Assembly (NCBI GenBank): GCA_002361355.1 | Contig: DESQ01000002.1 | Span: forward strand, 1 to 26,235 | Reading direction: 5' to 3' | DNA length: 26,235 bases | DNA from: Lachnospiraceae bacterium UBA3310 | GTDB lineage: Bacteria > Bacillota > Clostridia > Lachnospirales > Lachnospiraceae | Shown here: positions 7,275-15,152 of the stretch, in pieces | Layout: each line of letters starts with the position of its first letter | Numbering within the stretch: the stretch's first letter is position 1 | Notes under the pieces: generated by a model | Seen by the model: only the letters and a program-made list of their open reading frames with translations | What the model was told of the DNA's origin: nothing | Database searches by the model: none | Position numbers and translations under genes: made by a program

Positions 7275-7793
7275 ATGCAGGATAAAGAAACTGATAATCT
7301 GGTCAGAAAGGCGAGAAGGCGTGATCCGAATGCTTTTACGGAACTGATGCAGTTGTATATGAAAGATATGTATAGAGTTGCGTTGGCGATTTTGATGAAC
7401 GATGAAGATGCGGCGGATGCCATTCAGGATACGATACTTGTCTGCTGGGAAAAAATACATACGCTGAGACATATTCCCTATTTTAAAACGTGGATGACGA
7501 GAATCCTGATTCATAAATGCTATAAGATCAGAAAGTCCACGGAGAATTTAGAGGAACTGGAAGAATATGAAGAGCCGTCGGCGTGCGATGAGTACAATCT
7601 TGAATTGAAGGAAGCGTTGGCTCTGTTGGATGAGAAATACCGCATCGTTATGACCCTGTTTTATAGTGAAGGATATCATATTGATGAAATCGCAAAAATT
7701 TTAAATATTCCGAAGAGTACGGTACAAACCCGGCTGCACAGAGCACGGAAGAAACTGGCAAGGGACTATTACGGAATAGAAAGGGAAGTGTAG
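7275..7793 (+). CDS. ECF-type RNA polymerase sigma factor
   Basis: A 172-residue sigma factor of the extracytoplasmic function group with only regions 2 and 4. Region 2 spans about residues 15-85 and contains DPNAFTELMQLYMKDMYRVA and the DAADAIQDTILVCWEKI helix of sigma2. Region 4 spans about 112-165, with LDEKYRIVMTLFYSEGYHIDE followed by the helix-turn-helix IAKILNIPKSTVQTRLHRAR. It directs RNA polymerase to a small regulon, usually cell-envelope stress. The start has GGAGGAAT upstream. The next gene starts 5 nt after its stop, which fits translational coupling and an anti-sigma role for that product. It resembles the SigV-like factors of Firmicutes; the exact subgroup is uncertain. Confidence 0.92.
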   Translation: MQDKETDNLVRKARRRDPNAFTELMQLYMKDMYRVALAILMNDEDAADAIQDTILVCWEKIHTLRHIPYFKTWMTRILIHKCYKIRKSTENLEELEEYEEPSACDEYNLELKEALALLDEKYRIVMTLFYSEGYHIDEIAKILNIPKSTVQTRLHRARKKLARDYYGIEREV

Positions 7794-7798
7794 ATTTT

Positions 7799-8827
7799 AT
7801 GGCGAAGAAGAATATTTTCTTATATGATGTCGATATACCGGAAGTCGTTCAGGATAAAGCGGAAGAGGCCTTTTTAGCTATTTTTGCGGAAAGGGAAAAC
7901 ACAATGGAGAAAAACAAAGATAAAGACTGGAGTACAAACGGGGTTAAAAAAAGGAAGCGGAATGGAAAGCTTGCGAAAATGATGGCGGCAGCGGCGGCAT
8001 GCGCTGTCATTGTCTTAACAGCAAATGTGTTTGTAGGAAGACTGGAACGCAGTAATGTGGGAGAGCAGGAAACGGGGGAGGAAAGGGATACAGGAGCGCT
8101 GTCAGCGATTGATAAGATGTTTACCCTGTATGTAAAAGCCGCCGAAACGGGTGGAAAAGAAAGTGGTGAAGGACGGACGGGGGACGGGCAGTCTACTCAG
8201 TTGTCGGTTGGAAAACCGGTTCCGCTGCTTAGTGCTGACAAAGCAGATTCATGGGTGCTTGGGGGAGATGATGAGGATGGCAGTGTAGTAAATTATTGTA
8301 TCAGTATGCCGTTTACCTGTGTGGGCGACCATATTGAAAAGATTACTTACAGCATCAATAACGGCGCTTTTCAGATTGTGCAGCCGGAGAATGCATCGAT
8401 TATCGTAGACGGACAGTTGTACGAGGGTGAATTGAACACCGGATCGATTGGCGGAGACTATGATGAGGAAAATGGCGGTATGCCGTCTAAACCGTTTGAG
8501 ACGGTCTTATACCGCTCCTTCACGCTGGACTATAACAGGCAGACCGATGAGGATACGTGGATCAATATTTGCAATAACTGTCCTGTAAGCAAAGAGGTAT
8601 TTGATGCAATTTGGGGAGAGGGAAACAGCCAGGAGGACATGAATCATGGGATGCAGCAGATGTTAGGTAACACGGTGATTACTTGTACCGTTCAGTATTC
8701 GGATCATACATCTCAGACTGTTGATATTAAGGTGGGCAGCAAAATCATGTCTTGTGCCGAAGTGGGTATGGAGCCCGTGTATGAAGGAGAGGAGTCCGTA
8801 TACGTTACGTTTGAATTGCAGGAGTAA
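7799..8827 (+). CDS. Membrane protein, probable anti-sigma factor
   Basis: A 342-residue single-pass protein coupled to the sigma gene. Residues 1-58 are cytosolic and charged, with a basic stretch (KKRKRNGK) before one membrane helix at about 59-80. The remaining ~260 residues would lie outside. There is no zinc-binding anti-sigma motif (HxxxCxxC), so it would not be a classic ZAS protein. The extracellular part begins with a low-complexity Glu/Gly/Thr linker (about 85-130) and then a beta-rich domain with no motif I recognise. Known Firmicute ECF partners such as RsiV, and DUF4179-type proteins, have this layout. That it holds the sigma factor until an envelope signal arrives is inferred from position and topology. 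A strong terminator follows. Confidence 0.75.
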   Translation: MAKKNIFLYDVDIPEVVQDKAEEAFLAIFAERENTMEKNKDKDWSTNGVKKRKRNGKLAKMMAAAAACAVIVLTANVFVGRLERSNVGEQETGEERDTGALSAIDKMFTLYVKAAETGGKESGEGRTGDGQSTQLSVGKPVPLLSADKADSWVLGGDDEDGSVVNYCISMPFTCVGDHIEKITYSINNGAFQIVQPENASIIVDGQLYEGELNTGSIGGDYDEENGGMPSKPFETVLYRSFTLDYNRQTDEDTWINICNNCPVSKEVFDAIWGEGNSQEDMNHGMQQMLGNTVITCTVQYSDHTSQTVDIKVGSKIMSCAEVGMEPVYEGEESVYVTFELQE

Positions 8828-8831
8828 GTAG

Positions 8832-8868
8832 AAAAATCGCTGAGGCCATAAGACCCCAGCGATTTTTT
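8832..8868. terminator. Bidirectional intrinsic terminator
   Basis: The arms AAAAATCGCTG and CAGCGATTTTTT make a stem of about 11 bp around a C/A-rich loop. T-runs occur on both strands. It separates the sigma/anti-sigma unit from the convergent lipoprotein gene. Confidence 0.9.
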
Positions 8869-8887
8869 GATCTTTGAGAAATTTATC

Positions 8888-9643
8888 TTACTTTACAGTG
8901 ACAGAAGTAATATGCGGATTCGCGCCGTTGTACCAGTACAGGTAACCTTCCATATCAACGGTATCACCAACTTTCAGATTCTCTACAGCCTTGTAGACAT
9001 CTGTGCTGCTGTCACAGAGATAGGACTCCACGCAGAAGGTGTAGGTCTGGCCGTCCTTGGATACGTTAAAGTACAGGTCGCTGTTGGAATCAGCAGAACC
9101 GGAGTTGTCATCGTTGTAAACGAAAGCGCAGTCATAGGGCTCGCCATCTTTCTCGTAACTCTCCACGGTCATGCCCTTGAAAGATACGAACTGGTTCTGA
9201 TGGCTGATCAGTTCATCTTTACCTAAAAGATCGGTCACGTCGGTTGCGGATGCGGTGTAACTGCCGTCCTCAATCTCGATGGTTGCGCCTTCGGCAACTT
9301 CAACCTCGCCAGACCACTCTGTTTTATAGCCGGTTACTTTGATTTTCGTGCCGGGGGTCAGCTTCTCATAGTCAGCCTCAGAGCAGACAGCGTTGTAAAT
9401 GAAGTACGCGCCATCCATATCCTGTGTGTAGAGAGTTGCTTTATCCTCCCACCAGGACTGCTTTGCCTGCACATAGGTCTCGATCACGACCTCGCTGTCA
9501 AGGGCAGCATCCATGTACTCTGCGTAGGTCATCACACCCTCGGATTTCTTGTCGTGGCCGGTGTCTCCGGTTTCATCGCCGCCGCATGCGGTAAGAGATA
9601 ACATGAGAGACAGTGCCAGAGTTAATGCGATTTTCTTTTTCAT
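8888..9643 (-). CDS. Lipoprotein with two probable OB-fold domains
   Basis: A 251-residue exported lipoprotein of unknown function. A signal peptide (KKK, then a hydrophobic core) ends in lipobox LTAC with lipidated C20. After a short polar linker come two similar beta-rich segments, about residues 40-125 and 135-251. Each carries a pattern like GTKIKVTGY or GDTVDMEGYLYWY, typical of OB-fold strands, so tandem OB-folds are likely; this is inference. I chose the ATG at 9643 because GAGGAGG lies just upstream and the signal peptide then starts at once; an upstream in-frame ATG at 9664 lacks an SD. It has its own promoter and follows the sugar-transport operon, whose role it may or may not share. 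Confidence 0.8.
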   Translation of the reverse strand: MKKKIALTLALSLMLSLTACGGDETGDTGHDKKSEGVMTYAEYMDAALDSEVVIETYVQAKQSWWEDKATLYTQDMDGAYFIYNAVCSEADYEKLTPGTKIKVTGYKTEWSGEVEVAEGATIEIEDGSYTASATDVTDLLGKDELISHQNQFVSFKGMTVESYEKDGEPYDCAFVYNDDNSGSADSNSDLYFNVSKDGQTYTFCVESYLCDSSTDVYKAVENLKVGDTVDMEGYLYWYNGANPHITSVTVK

Positions 9644-9693
9644 TAAAATCCTCCTCGTTTTCACATCATATGTGAGTTTACATCTACGCGACG

Positions 9694-9721
9694 ATTATAC
9701 CATACCCTGCAGATAAATCAA
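9694..9721 (-). promoter_or_regulatory. Promoter of OB-fold lipoprotein gene
   Basis: On the minus strand TTGATT (9721-9716) and TATAAT (9699-9694) with a 16-bp spacer and a TG extended -10. The -35 overlaps the stop codon of the binding-protein gene. A TCACAT/ATGTGA inverted repeat (9661-9675) lies in the 5' UTR. Confidence 0.7.
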
Positions 9722-11316
9722 TGCTTTTTTCGCTTTTTGAAAAAATCCCGCAGCACATAGACCAGAATCAGAAGCCAGGAAAGAGCCAGTGCGCAGAGGA
9801 GAAGCACGGCAGCGCCGGGCAGCGGGCCGAGTTCCTGCTTGCCGCTTGTGGCAATATCCTTCTGGTCAAGGCGGTAGAGTGCGATCACGTCCGTATATAA
9901 CTGATCTATATACGCCTCATCCACTGTCTCATGGCGTCTCACGGAGTTTGCCACATTTTCAATCAACTGTCCCGCCGCGTTCCGGAGGGAGGCCGATCCG
10001 TTAAATACAGGCGTCACAAAGGTATCTCCGGTATGCTCGAGGAGAAGTTTTGAGGCGTCAATTTTTACGGCGTAGTGGGTGTCGTTGTCCTCGCCGCTTT
10101 TGCGCAGATATTCCTGATAGGCAGAAGACTCCTGCGCCTTAGAGGTGACGGGCAGATAGCCTTCCGTCTGGGCGTAGCCGATCTGTACCTCATCAGTCAG
10201 AAGATACTGGGCAAAGAGCCAGGAGGCTAATACTTCCTGCGGATCGGCCTTGTTGAACACGCAGACTGAAGGCCCCTGGGAAATCATCTGCGGATGGGCG
10301 GGATCAAATTGAGGTATCATCCGCACAGCCGTCTCGAAGTCCACGAAGGCGTCCTCGCTGATATCGGCAAGCGGCGCATCGGCGCCCATCCACGTAGCGC
10401 CAGCCGTAGAGTCGATGGCGAAGACGCATTGCCCCGCGTTTAAGAAGTTGGCGGGATAGCTGGATATTTTGAAGGTGGAGAAGGCGCCTGTCTCCACATG
10501 CTTTGCAACATCGTACAGAATTGTCCTGGTGGTGTCGTTGAAAAGTTCGATCTCTCCCTCCTGCGTGGAATAGCCGGCATCCTCCTGCTTTAGCATCTGG
10601 ATCATCATATTGTCTGTGGATTTGTAGATAAAAGGAATCATCACATTCTGGCCGTTCAGGGCAAAAGTGCCGTCCGCATTTTTGGCGGTGGCTGCCTCGG
10701 ATACCTCCCAGATGAAATCCCAGGTCAACACATCGGGCAGGGTGTAGCCCAGCGCTTCCACATAGGTTTTGTTGATATAGCAGCATTCTGTAGAGCGCAT
10801 GTAGGGAAGGGCATAGTGCTGTCCTTCCAGCATACATTCCGACAGAAACTGGGGTATCATCTCGTCCTGCGTTGGCCCGTCGTAGAGAAGTTTGCTTCCG
10901 CCGAGACCGTATTGGGGATCCGCAAAGAGCGAATCCAGGGGAACCACCGTGTTTTTTCCGGTCATGTAGGTGGCGATGTGATCCGGGTAGGTGATGCAGA
11001 CATTCGGCGTGGTGCCCGTGGCGATGTTGGTGATCACATCGTTAAAGATTCTGCCGTAGTCGGTGTAGAGCTTCATATTCACTTTGATGTTCGGGTAGAG
11101 TTCCTCAAACGCCGTGATGGCATTTTTGTAGACATCCACCTGATTTCTGTTGGTGTCATTTTTGGCCCAGAAGGTGATTTCGTACTCCCTTGAGGTGTCA
11201 AATTCTGCAGGCATGGTAAAATCCGGCAAAGCCCTGGAACCGTGGCATCCTGTGAGGGAGAGGAGACTTGCGCCCATCAAGAGCGCGGACAATCCTTTTT
11301 TCCATGTTTTTTTCAT
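9718..11316 (-). CDS. Sugar ABC transporter binding lipoprotein with C-terminal membrane helix
   Basis: The extracellular solute-binding component (family 1, CUT1 type) of the adjacent importer, 532 residues. The signal peptide ends in lipobox LTGC with C24. The binding domain starts with EYEITFWAKNDTNRNQVDVY, followed by YKNAITAFEELYPNIKV, a hallmark of sugar-binding proteins. Later landmarks are DIATYMTGKN-like and AIDSTAGATWMG segments and a LASWLFAQYLLTDEVQ helix. An unusual addition is a C-terminal hydrophobic segment (about 501-522) followed by the basic tail KKRKKH, so the protein could be anchored at both ends. LPGAA before it is not a sortase LPxTG site. The ATG overlaps the stop of the permease gene by four bases (ATGA), indicating translational coupling. 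The substrate is not assignable. Confidence 0.9.
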   Translation of the reverse strand: MKKTWKKGLSALLMGASLLSLTGCHGSRALPDFTMPAEFDTSREYEITFWAKNDTNRNQVDVYKNAITAFEELYPNIKVNMKLYTDYGRIFNDVITNIATGTTPNVCITYPDHIATYMTGKNTVVPLDSLFADPQYGLGGSKLLYDGPTQDEMIPQFLSECMLEGQHYALPYMRSTECCYINKTYVEALGYTLPDVLTWDFIWEVSEAATAKNADGTFALNGQNVMIPFIYKSTDNMMIQMLKQEDAGYSTQEGEIELFNDTTRTILYDVAKHVETGAFSTFKISSYPANFLNAGQCVFAIDSTAGATWMGADAPLADISEDAFVDFETAVRMIPQFDPAHPQMISQGPSVCVFNKADPQEVLASWLFAQYLLTDEVQIGYAQTEGYLPVTSKAQESSAYQEYLRKSGEDNDTHYAVKIDASKLLLEHTGDTFVTPVFNGSASLRNAAGQLIENVANSVRRHETVDEAYIDQLYTDVIALYRLDQKDIATSGKQELGPLPGAAVLLLCALALSWLLILVYVLRDFFKKRKKH

Positions 11317-12146
11317 CCTTTGGTTCCTCCTCTGGCAACGCCCGACATGATCTGTTTGCGAAACAGAAGAAACAGGATGATGAGGGGCAGGGAAATGACC
11401 ACTACCGCGGCCATCATGGCAGGGATGTTCGCCCGCCCAAAGCCGTTTTCACGAATTTCCTGAATGCCGTTTGACACCAGATAATAGTCGGCGTCGTCGG
11501 TAATCAGGCGCGGCCATACATAGGAATTCCAACACTCAATGATTTTCAGAATCGTGATGGTAATAAGCGTGGGACGGCAAATGGGTATCATCACCCGCCG
11601 CAGATATTTGAAATCCGAAGTGCCGTCCACTTTGGCGGCATAATAGAGCTCGTCGGGAATCTGGGCGAAATTCTCCCGCAGAAGATAAATATAAAATACC
11701 GAGGTCACGGATGGAAGAATCAGTCCCGTGAAAGTGTTGCGCAGTTCCAGGTTGGTGATAGTGGTAAAGTTGGTGATCACCACCAGCTCAGTGGGAATCA
11801 TCATCAATGCGAGAAACAGGGTAAACGCAAGATCCCTTCCCGCAAAGCGCAGCCTTGCAAAGGCGAATGCCGCCAGCGTGATGACAACCAGCATGAGAGC
11901 TGTGGTGACCACTGTAAAAATGAGTGTATTCAGGAGATATTTTCCCAGCGGAACGGTGGTAAACGCGTCCGCGTAATTCTGCATGGTGGGAGAGAGGGTA
12001 AAAAATTTCGGGATGTATTCTGCATTGTAGGCGGCGTAATCCTTCACGGAGGTCAGTACCATCCAGTAGAAGGGAAACAGCACGATCAACGCCCAGAAGA
12101 TGAGAAATACATAGAGCAATGTGGTGAGAACAGGATTTTTCTTCAT
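11313..12146 (-). CDS. Sugar ABC transporter permease, MalG/UgpE type
   Basis: Inner-membrane permease of the CUT1 family, 277 residues, with six predicted helices. The first is LLYVFLIFWALIVLFPFYWM. The EAA loop that docks the ATPase is seen as DELYYAAKVDGTSDFKYLRR, followed by VMIPICRP. I prefer the ATG at 12146, with GCGAGG 9 nt upstream, over the in-frame ATG at 12179, which has no SD and overlaps the preceding gene. It lies 16 nt behind the other permease gene and overlaps the binding-protein start by four bases. The pair of permeases forms the transmembrane channel of the importer. Confidence 0.93.
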   Translation of the reverse strand: MKKNPVLTTLLYVFLIFWALIVLFPFYWMVLTSVKDYAAYNAEYIPKFFTLSPTMQNYADAFTTVPLGKYLLNTLIFTVVTTALMLVVITLAAFAFARLRFAGRDLAFTLFLALMMIPTELVVITNFTTITNLELRNTFTGLILPSVTSVFYIYLLRENFAQIPDELYYAAKVDGTSDFKYLRRVMIPICRPTLITITILKIIECWNSYVWPRLITDDADYYLVSNGIQEIRENGFGRANIPAMMAAVVVISLPLIILFLLFRKQIMSGVARGGTKG

Positions 12147-12162
12147 AAGGAAAGGCCTCGCT

Positions 12163-13056
12163 TTAATGGTAGTGTACATGTTTTTTGCTGACTAACAGGT
12201 TGATACAGGTGATGGTCAAAACGATGGCAAACAGGATGATGGCCGCCGCAGACGCATAGGAGGGGTAACCGCCGCTGTCCCGGTAGAGCATGTCATAGAC
12301 ATAGCCCACAATGGTGTTCATACCGGCAGCGTTTAAGTTTGTGCCAAACAGTGCCACCGCATCGCTGTAGGCCTTGAATGCGCCGATGAAGCCCGTGATC
12401 ACCAGATAGAACAGCATGGGGGAAATCATGGGCAGGGTAATTTTAAAGAACATGCGGAGCCGTCCTGTGCCATCCACTCTGGCGGCGTTGTAGTACACTG
12501 GATTGACGCCCGCCAGCGCACTTGTCAAAATCAGAATTTTAAAAGGCATGACAACCCATACCGTGTAAAAACAGAGCACGAACATTTTGGCCCAGTAAGG
12601 CCCCTCGATAAAATCCACGGAGCTGCCGCCAAAGCAGTGGATCAAAAGATTGACCAGCCCGTCGGAGTAGGGCGTCTGTTTAAAAAGAATCATAAACACC
12701 AGTCCGACCGCCAGCGTGTTTGTGACATAGGGCAGAAAGTACACCGTCTGAAACAATTCCCGCAGAGGCTTGACGGAACTGAGCGCTACGGAAATCAAAA
12801 GGGCGAGTCCGGTGGAGAGCGGCACAGTGATGATAACCAAAAGGAAAGTATTCTTTAACGCCTGCAAAAAATAGGCGTCGTGCAGGACATAGGAATAGTT
12901 GTAGCCGCCGGTGCCGTAAAAGGTTTGGGAGGCGGAGTTGTAGCCCTCCTCAAAGGAGTAGACGAATACGTCGATGAGCGGGTATATCATAAAAAAACCT
13001 AAAAACAGGAGAGCGGGCAACAGATAGAGCCAGCCTTTCAGGTTTTGCTTTTCCAT
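12163..13056 (-). CDS. Sugar ABC transporter permease, MalF/UgpA type
   Basis: Inner-membrane permease, 297 residues, six predicted helices. It starts with the typical short cytosolic lead and GWLYLLPALLFLGFFMIYPL. The EAA loop reads VYYNAARVDGTGRLRMFFKI, followed by TLPMISP. No long MalF-like periplasmic insertion is present, so it is of the UgpA/LacF size class. It sits between the ATPase (20 bp gap) and the second permease (16 bp gap) and works with both. The C-terminus ends in His-rich KKHVHYH. Confidence 0.93.
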   Translation of the reverse strand: MEKQNLKGWLYLLPALLFLGFFMIYPLIDVFVYSFEEGYNSASQTFYGTGGYNYSYVLHDAYFLQALKNTFLLVIITVPLSTGLALLISVALSSVKPLRELFQTVYFLPYVTNTLAVGLVFMILFKQTPYSDGLVNLLIHCFGGSSVDFIEGPYWAKMFVLCFYTVWVVMPFKILILTSALAGVNPVYYNAARVDGTGRLRMFFKITLPMISPMLFYLVITGFIGAFKAYSDAVALFGTNLNAAGMNTIVGYVYDMLYRDSGGYPSYASAAAIILFAIVLTITCINLLVSKKHVHYH

Positions 13057-13076
13057 AATACGTGATGCCTGCCTTT

Positions 13077-14186
13077 CTATGTGGTCTCAAAGGGAATGCG
13101 GGTTTCGGTGCCCTTTGCAAAAAGGAAAACCTTTCGCGGGTTCAGGGAAAAACGCACGGTGTCGCCCGACAGGTGCTCGCAGCTTTCGGCGTCCACGATG
13201 GAGCGGATCACGGGACTTTGCGATGCCGGATGGGTGGAGACAATGCTCACGTCCCGTCCCATGACCTCCGGTCTGCTTAAACGACAGTTGAGAGCGCCGT
13301 TCTCCGAAAGAATAAAGCCTTCCGGGCGGATGCCCACATGTACTGGCTGGTCAGAAATGTTTTGTAAGGCGAGAACCTTGTCTTCACCGATCAAAAGCGC
13401 ACCGTCCTGTATCCTGCCGTCGAAGAGGTTGATGGGCGGCGTCCCCAGAAATTTAGCCACAAATAAATTGGAGGGATTATCGTATACCTCCTGTGGTTTC
13501 CCGATCTGCTGCACCACACCGTCCTTCATCACCACGATGAGATCGGAGATGCTCATCGCCTCGTCCTGATCGTGAGTCACAAAGATGGTGGTGATGGCGG
13601 TTTTTTTCTGAATGCGGCGGATTTCCTCGCGGGTTTGGAGCCTGAGCCTTGCGTCCAGATTGGAGAGAGGCTCATCTAGAAGAAGAACCCGCGGGAGCTT
13701 CACAAGCGCTCTGGCGATGGCGACACGCTGCTGCTGGCCGCCGGATAGTTCCGCTGGTTTCCGGTCTAAAAGTTCGCCTATCTGTACCAGCCCGGCGGCT
13801 TCCTCCACGCGGGCGCGCATCTGTTCCCTGGAAAGTCTGTCGGGGCCTTTCAAATTTTCCAGAGGGAAGCGGATATTCTGCTCCACGTTCAGGTGGGGAT
13901 AGAGGGCATAGTTTTGAAATACCATGCCAACGCCGCGCTTTTGCGGTGTCAGTTCCGTCACATCTTCCTCATCGAAAAGAATCTTTCCTTCCGTCGGCTT
14001 TTGCAGACCGCAGATTAAATTCAGTGTCGTGCTTTTTCCGCAGCCGGAAGGGCCTAAAAGCCCTACGAGTTTGCCGTCAGGGATTTCAAAGTCAAAGTCG
14101 TTTACGGCAATGACATCTTCCTTTTTTTTATTTCCCCTGCCGCGGCCGGGAAATTTTTTCGTGAGGTGTGAGAGTACAATTTTCAT
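13077..14186 (-). CDS. Sugar ABC transporter ATPase, UgpC/MsmK type
   Basis: The cytosolic ATP-hydrolysing subunit, 369 residues. Walker A is GPSGCGKST, the signature LSGGQQQRVAIARAL, Walker B RVLLLDEPLSNLD, and the switch His lies in FVTHDQDEAM. The C-terminal ~120 residues form the MOP/TOBE regulatory domain typical of MalK/UgpC. A short basic insertion (GRGRGNKKKEDV) lies before the first core strand. I chose the ATG at 14186, with GGAAAGGA upstream, since the longer frame would overlap the FRG gene. Many Firmicutes use one shared MsmK for several sugar importers, so a dedicated ATPase in the operon is worth noting. It follows the FRG gene after 61 bp in which no promoter was seen. Confidence 0.94.
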   Translation of the reverse strand: MKIVLSHLTKKFPGRGRGNKKKEDVIAVNDFDFEIPDGKLVGLLGPSGCGKSTTLNLICGLQKPTEGKILFDEEDVTELTPQKRGVGMVFQNYALYPHLNVEQNIRFPLENLKGPDRLSREQMRARVEEAAGLVQIGELLDRKPAELSGGQQQRVAIARALVKLPRVLLLDEPLSNLDARLRLQTREEIRRIQKKTAITTIFVTHDQDEAMSISDLIVVMKDGVVQQIGKPQEVYDNPSNLFVAKFLGTPPINLFDGRIQDGALLIGEDKVLALQNISDQPVHVGIRPEGFILSENGALNCRLSRPEVMGRDVSIVSTHPASQSPVIRSIVDAESCEHLSGDTVRFSLNPRKVFLFAKGTETRIPFETT

Positions 14187-14247
14187 GGTAGATACAATCC
14201 TTTCCGGAGTCCCCAAAGCGGAACTCATGATTGAGCCGGCGCGATTT

Positions 14248-14997
14248 TCAGATGCCGTATTCGTCCCGCAGATCGGCGGAAATATGATCCAGATCGGGAT
14301 AAACAAAACTCTCTGTGATACCAAGTACCCGGAGGCTTTCGATAAAGTATTTTTTCCGCCCGCTTGGAATGATAATCTTATACAGCATATTTTCGTCGCA
14401 GATATCTTCCAGATGCTTCAGGGAATTGTGTACGGTGAAATTGGAGTGCTGGGAGTACATCCGCAGGTTGTTTTCCGTGGAGCTGCATGCCAGAATCCGG
14501 TTTGTCAATTCGTGATTGTGATGGGCGTGCTTGAAGGCCGGCAGAAGCATTTCCTGCGTCGTGTCGGCGTCAATGGGGTAGATGCAGTCGCCGAAGCCTT
14601 CCTTTTCATTCAAAAGACCAGGAGCCAGCACCCAGACGCAGCCGTCCGTATTTGGCAGATCCCGATAGGTTTCCGTTGCGAAGAATACCGCGATCAGGGG
14701 AGACTGGCTCCAGTCCAGCATTCTTGTGGGAAGGCCGTAGTGCTGCATGAGCGACACCCATCCGGCATAGTTGTGCTTGGCAGGCGGATTGTCGATGATC
14801 TGTCTCGCACGGGTGTAAAAGTCATTGGTGATATACCGTTCGGCGTCAAGCCGTCTTTTGCTTCGCTGGATGGAAGGAATCAGCGTTAAAGACGCGTTTT
14901 CTTCACCTCTGTACCACAATCGTACACCGTGTTTTTGATAGAGACTGTTTACGAACTGTAAGAGTTCGTCGATGGTGCGTATTTCCTGTGTAATCAT
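14248..14997 (-). CDS. FRG-domain protein
   Basis: A cytosolic 249-residue protein consisting mostly of an FRG domain, whose biochemical role is not established. The diagnostic segments are YRG at residues 29-31 (LWYRGEENASLTLIPS), the block QHYGLPTRMLDWSQSPL (85-101) followed by AVFFA, and RMYSQHSNFTVH (179-190). No signal peptide or membrane segment is present. FRG domains are found in bacterial and phage proteins, sometimes near defence genes, but nothing else here points to defence. It is the first gene after a good promoter and is followed after 61 bp by the sugar ATPase, so it is probably the lead gene of the transporter operon. The SD is weak (GGGA about 7 nt upstream). Confidence 0.85.
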   Translation of the reverse strand: MITQEIRTIDELLQFVNSLYQKHGVRLWYRGEENASLTLIPSIQRSKRRLDAERYITNDFYTRARQIIDNPPAKHNYAGWVSLMQHYGLPTRMLDWSQSPLIAVFFATETYRDLPNTDGCVWVLAPGLLNEKEGFGDCIYPIDADTTQEMLLPAFKHAHHNHELTNRILACSSTENNLRMYSQHSNFTVHNSLKHLEDICDENMLYKIIIPSGRKKYFIESLRVLGITESFVYPDLDHISADLRDEYGI

Positions 14998-15022
14998 AAG
15001 TTTTTCCCAAATCCTTTCTAGT

Positions 15023-15058
15023 CACTACGATTATAGTGGATTTTGACGGGATGTACAA
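15023..15058 (-). promoter_or_regulatory. Promoter of FRG/sugar ABC operon with overlapping dyad
   Basis: On the minus strand TTGTAC (15058-15053) and TATAAT (15035-15030), spacer 17 bp. An inverted repeat CACTA-N6-TAGTG (15023-15038) covers the -10 box and could be an operator. Confidence 0.75.
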
Positions 15059-15093
15059 GAATAAATCAACGAAAGTAAAATTTGCAGGGACAA

Positions 15094-15123
15094 TTGACTT
15101 TCTGTGGGCGTGGTGGCTATAAT
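15094..15123 (+). promoter_or_regulatory. Promoter of flavodoxin-fold reductase gene
   Basis: TTGACT (15094-15099) and TATAAT (15118-15123), spacer 18 bp. The SD AAGGAGGAG follows about 15 nt after the -10, so the 5' UTR is very short. It is divergent from the FRG promoter. Confidence 0.8.
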
Positions 15124-15152
15124 TTATCATATAGGGAAGGAGGAGCGTATCT

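Noticed and set aside
9661..9675. CRP-like site TCACAT/ATGTGA
   Set aside because: The half-sites are in the opposite order to the CRP consensus TGTGA-N6-TCACA, and CRP control of this kind is not expected in these bacteria.
9718..9830. Sortase sorting signal at the end of the binding protein
   Set aside because: The sequence before the hydrophobic segment is LPGAA, not LPxTG or a known variant.
13924..14889. Plus-strand frame of 321 codons
   Set aside because: It is antisense to the ATPase and FRG genes, which have clear family motifs.
14248..15058. FRG gene as part of a phage defence island
   Set aside because: No nuclease, toxin, helicase, integrase or other defence gene is nearby; its neighbours are a sugar transporter and a flavoprotein.
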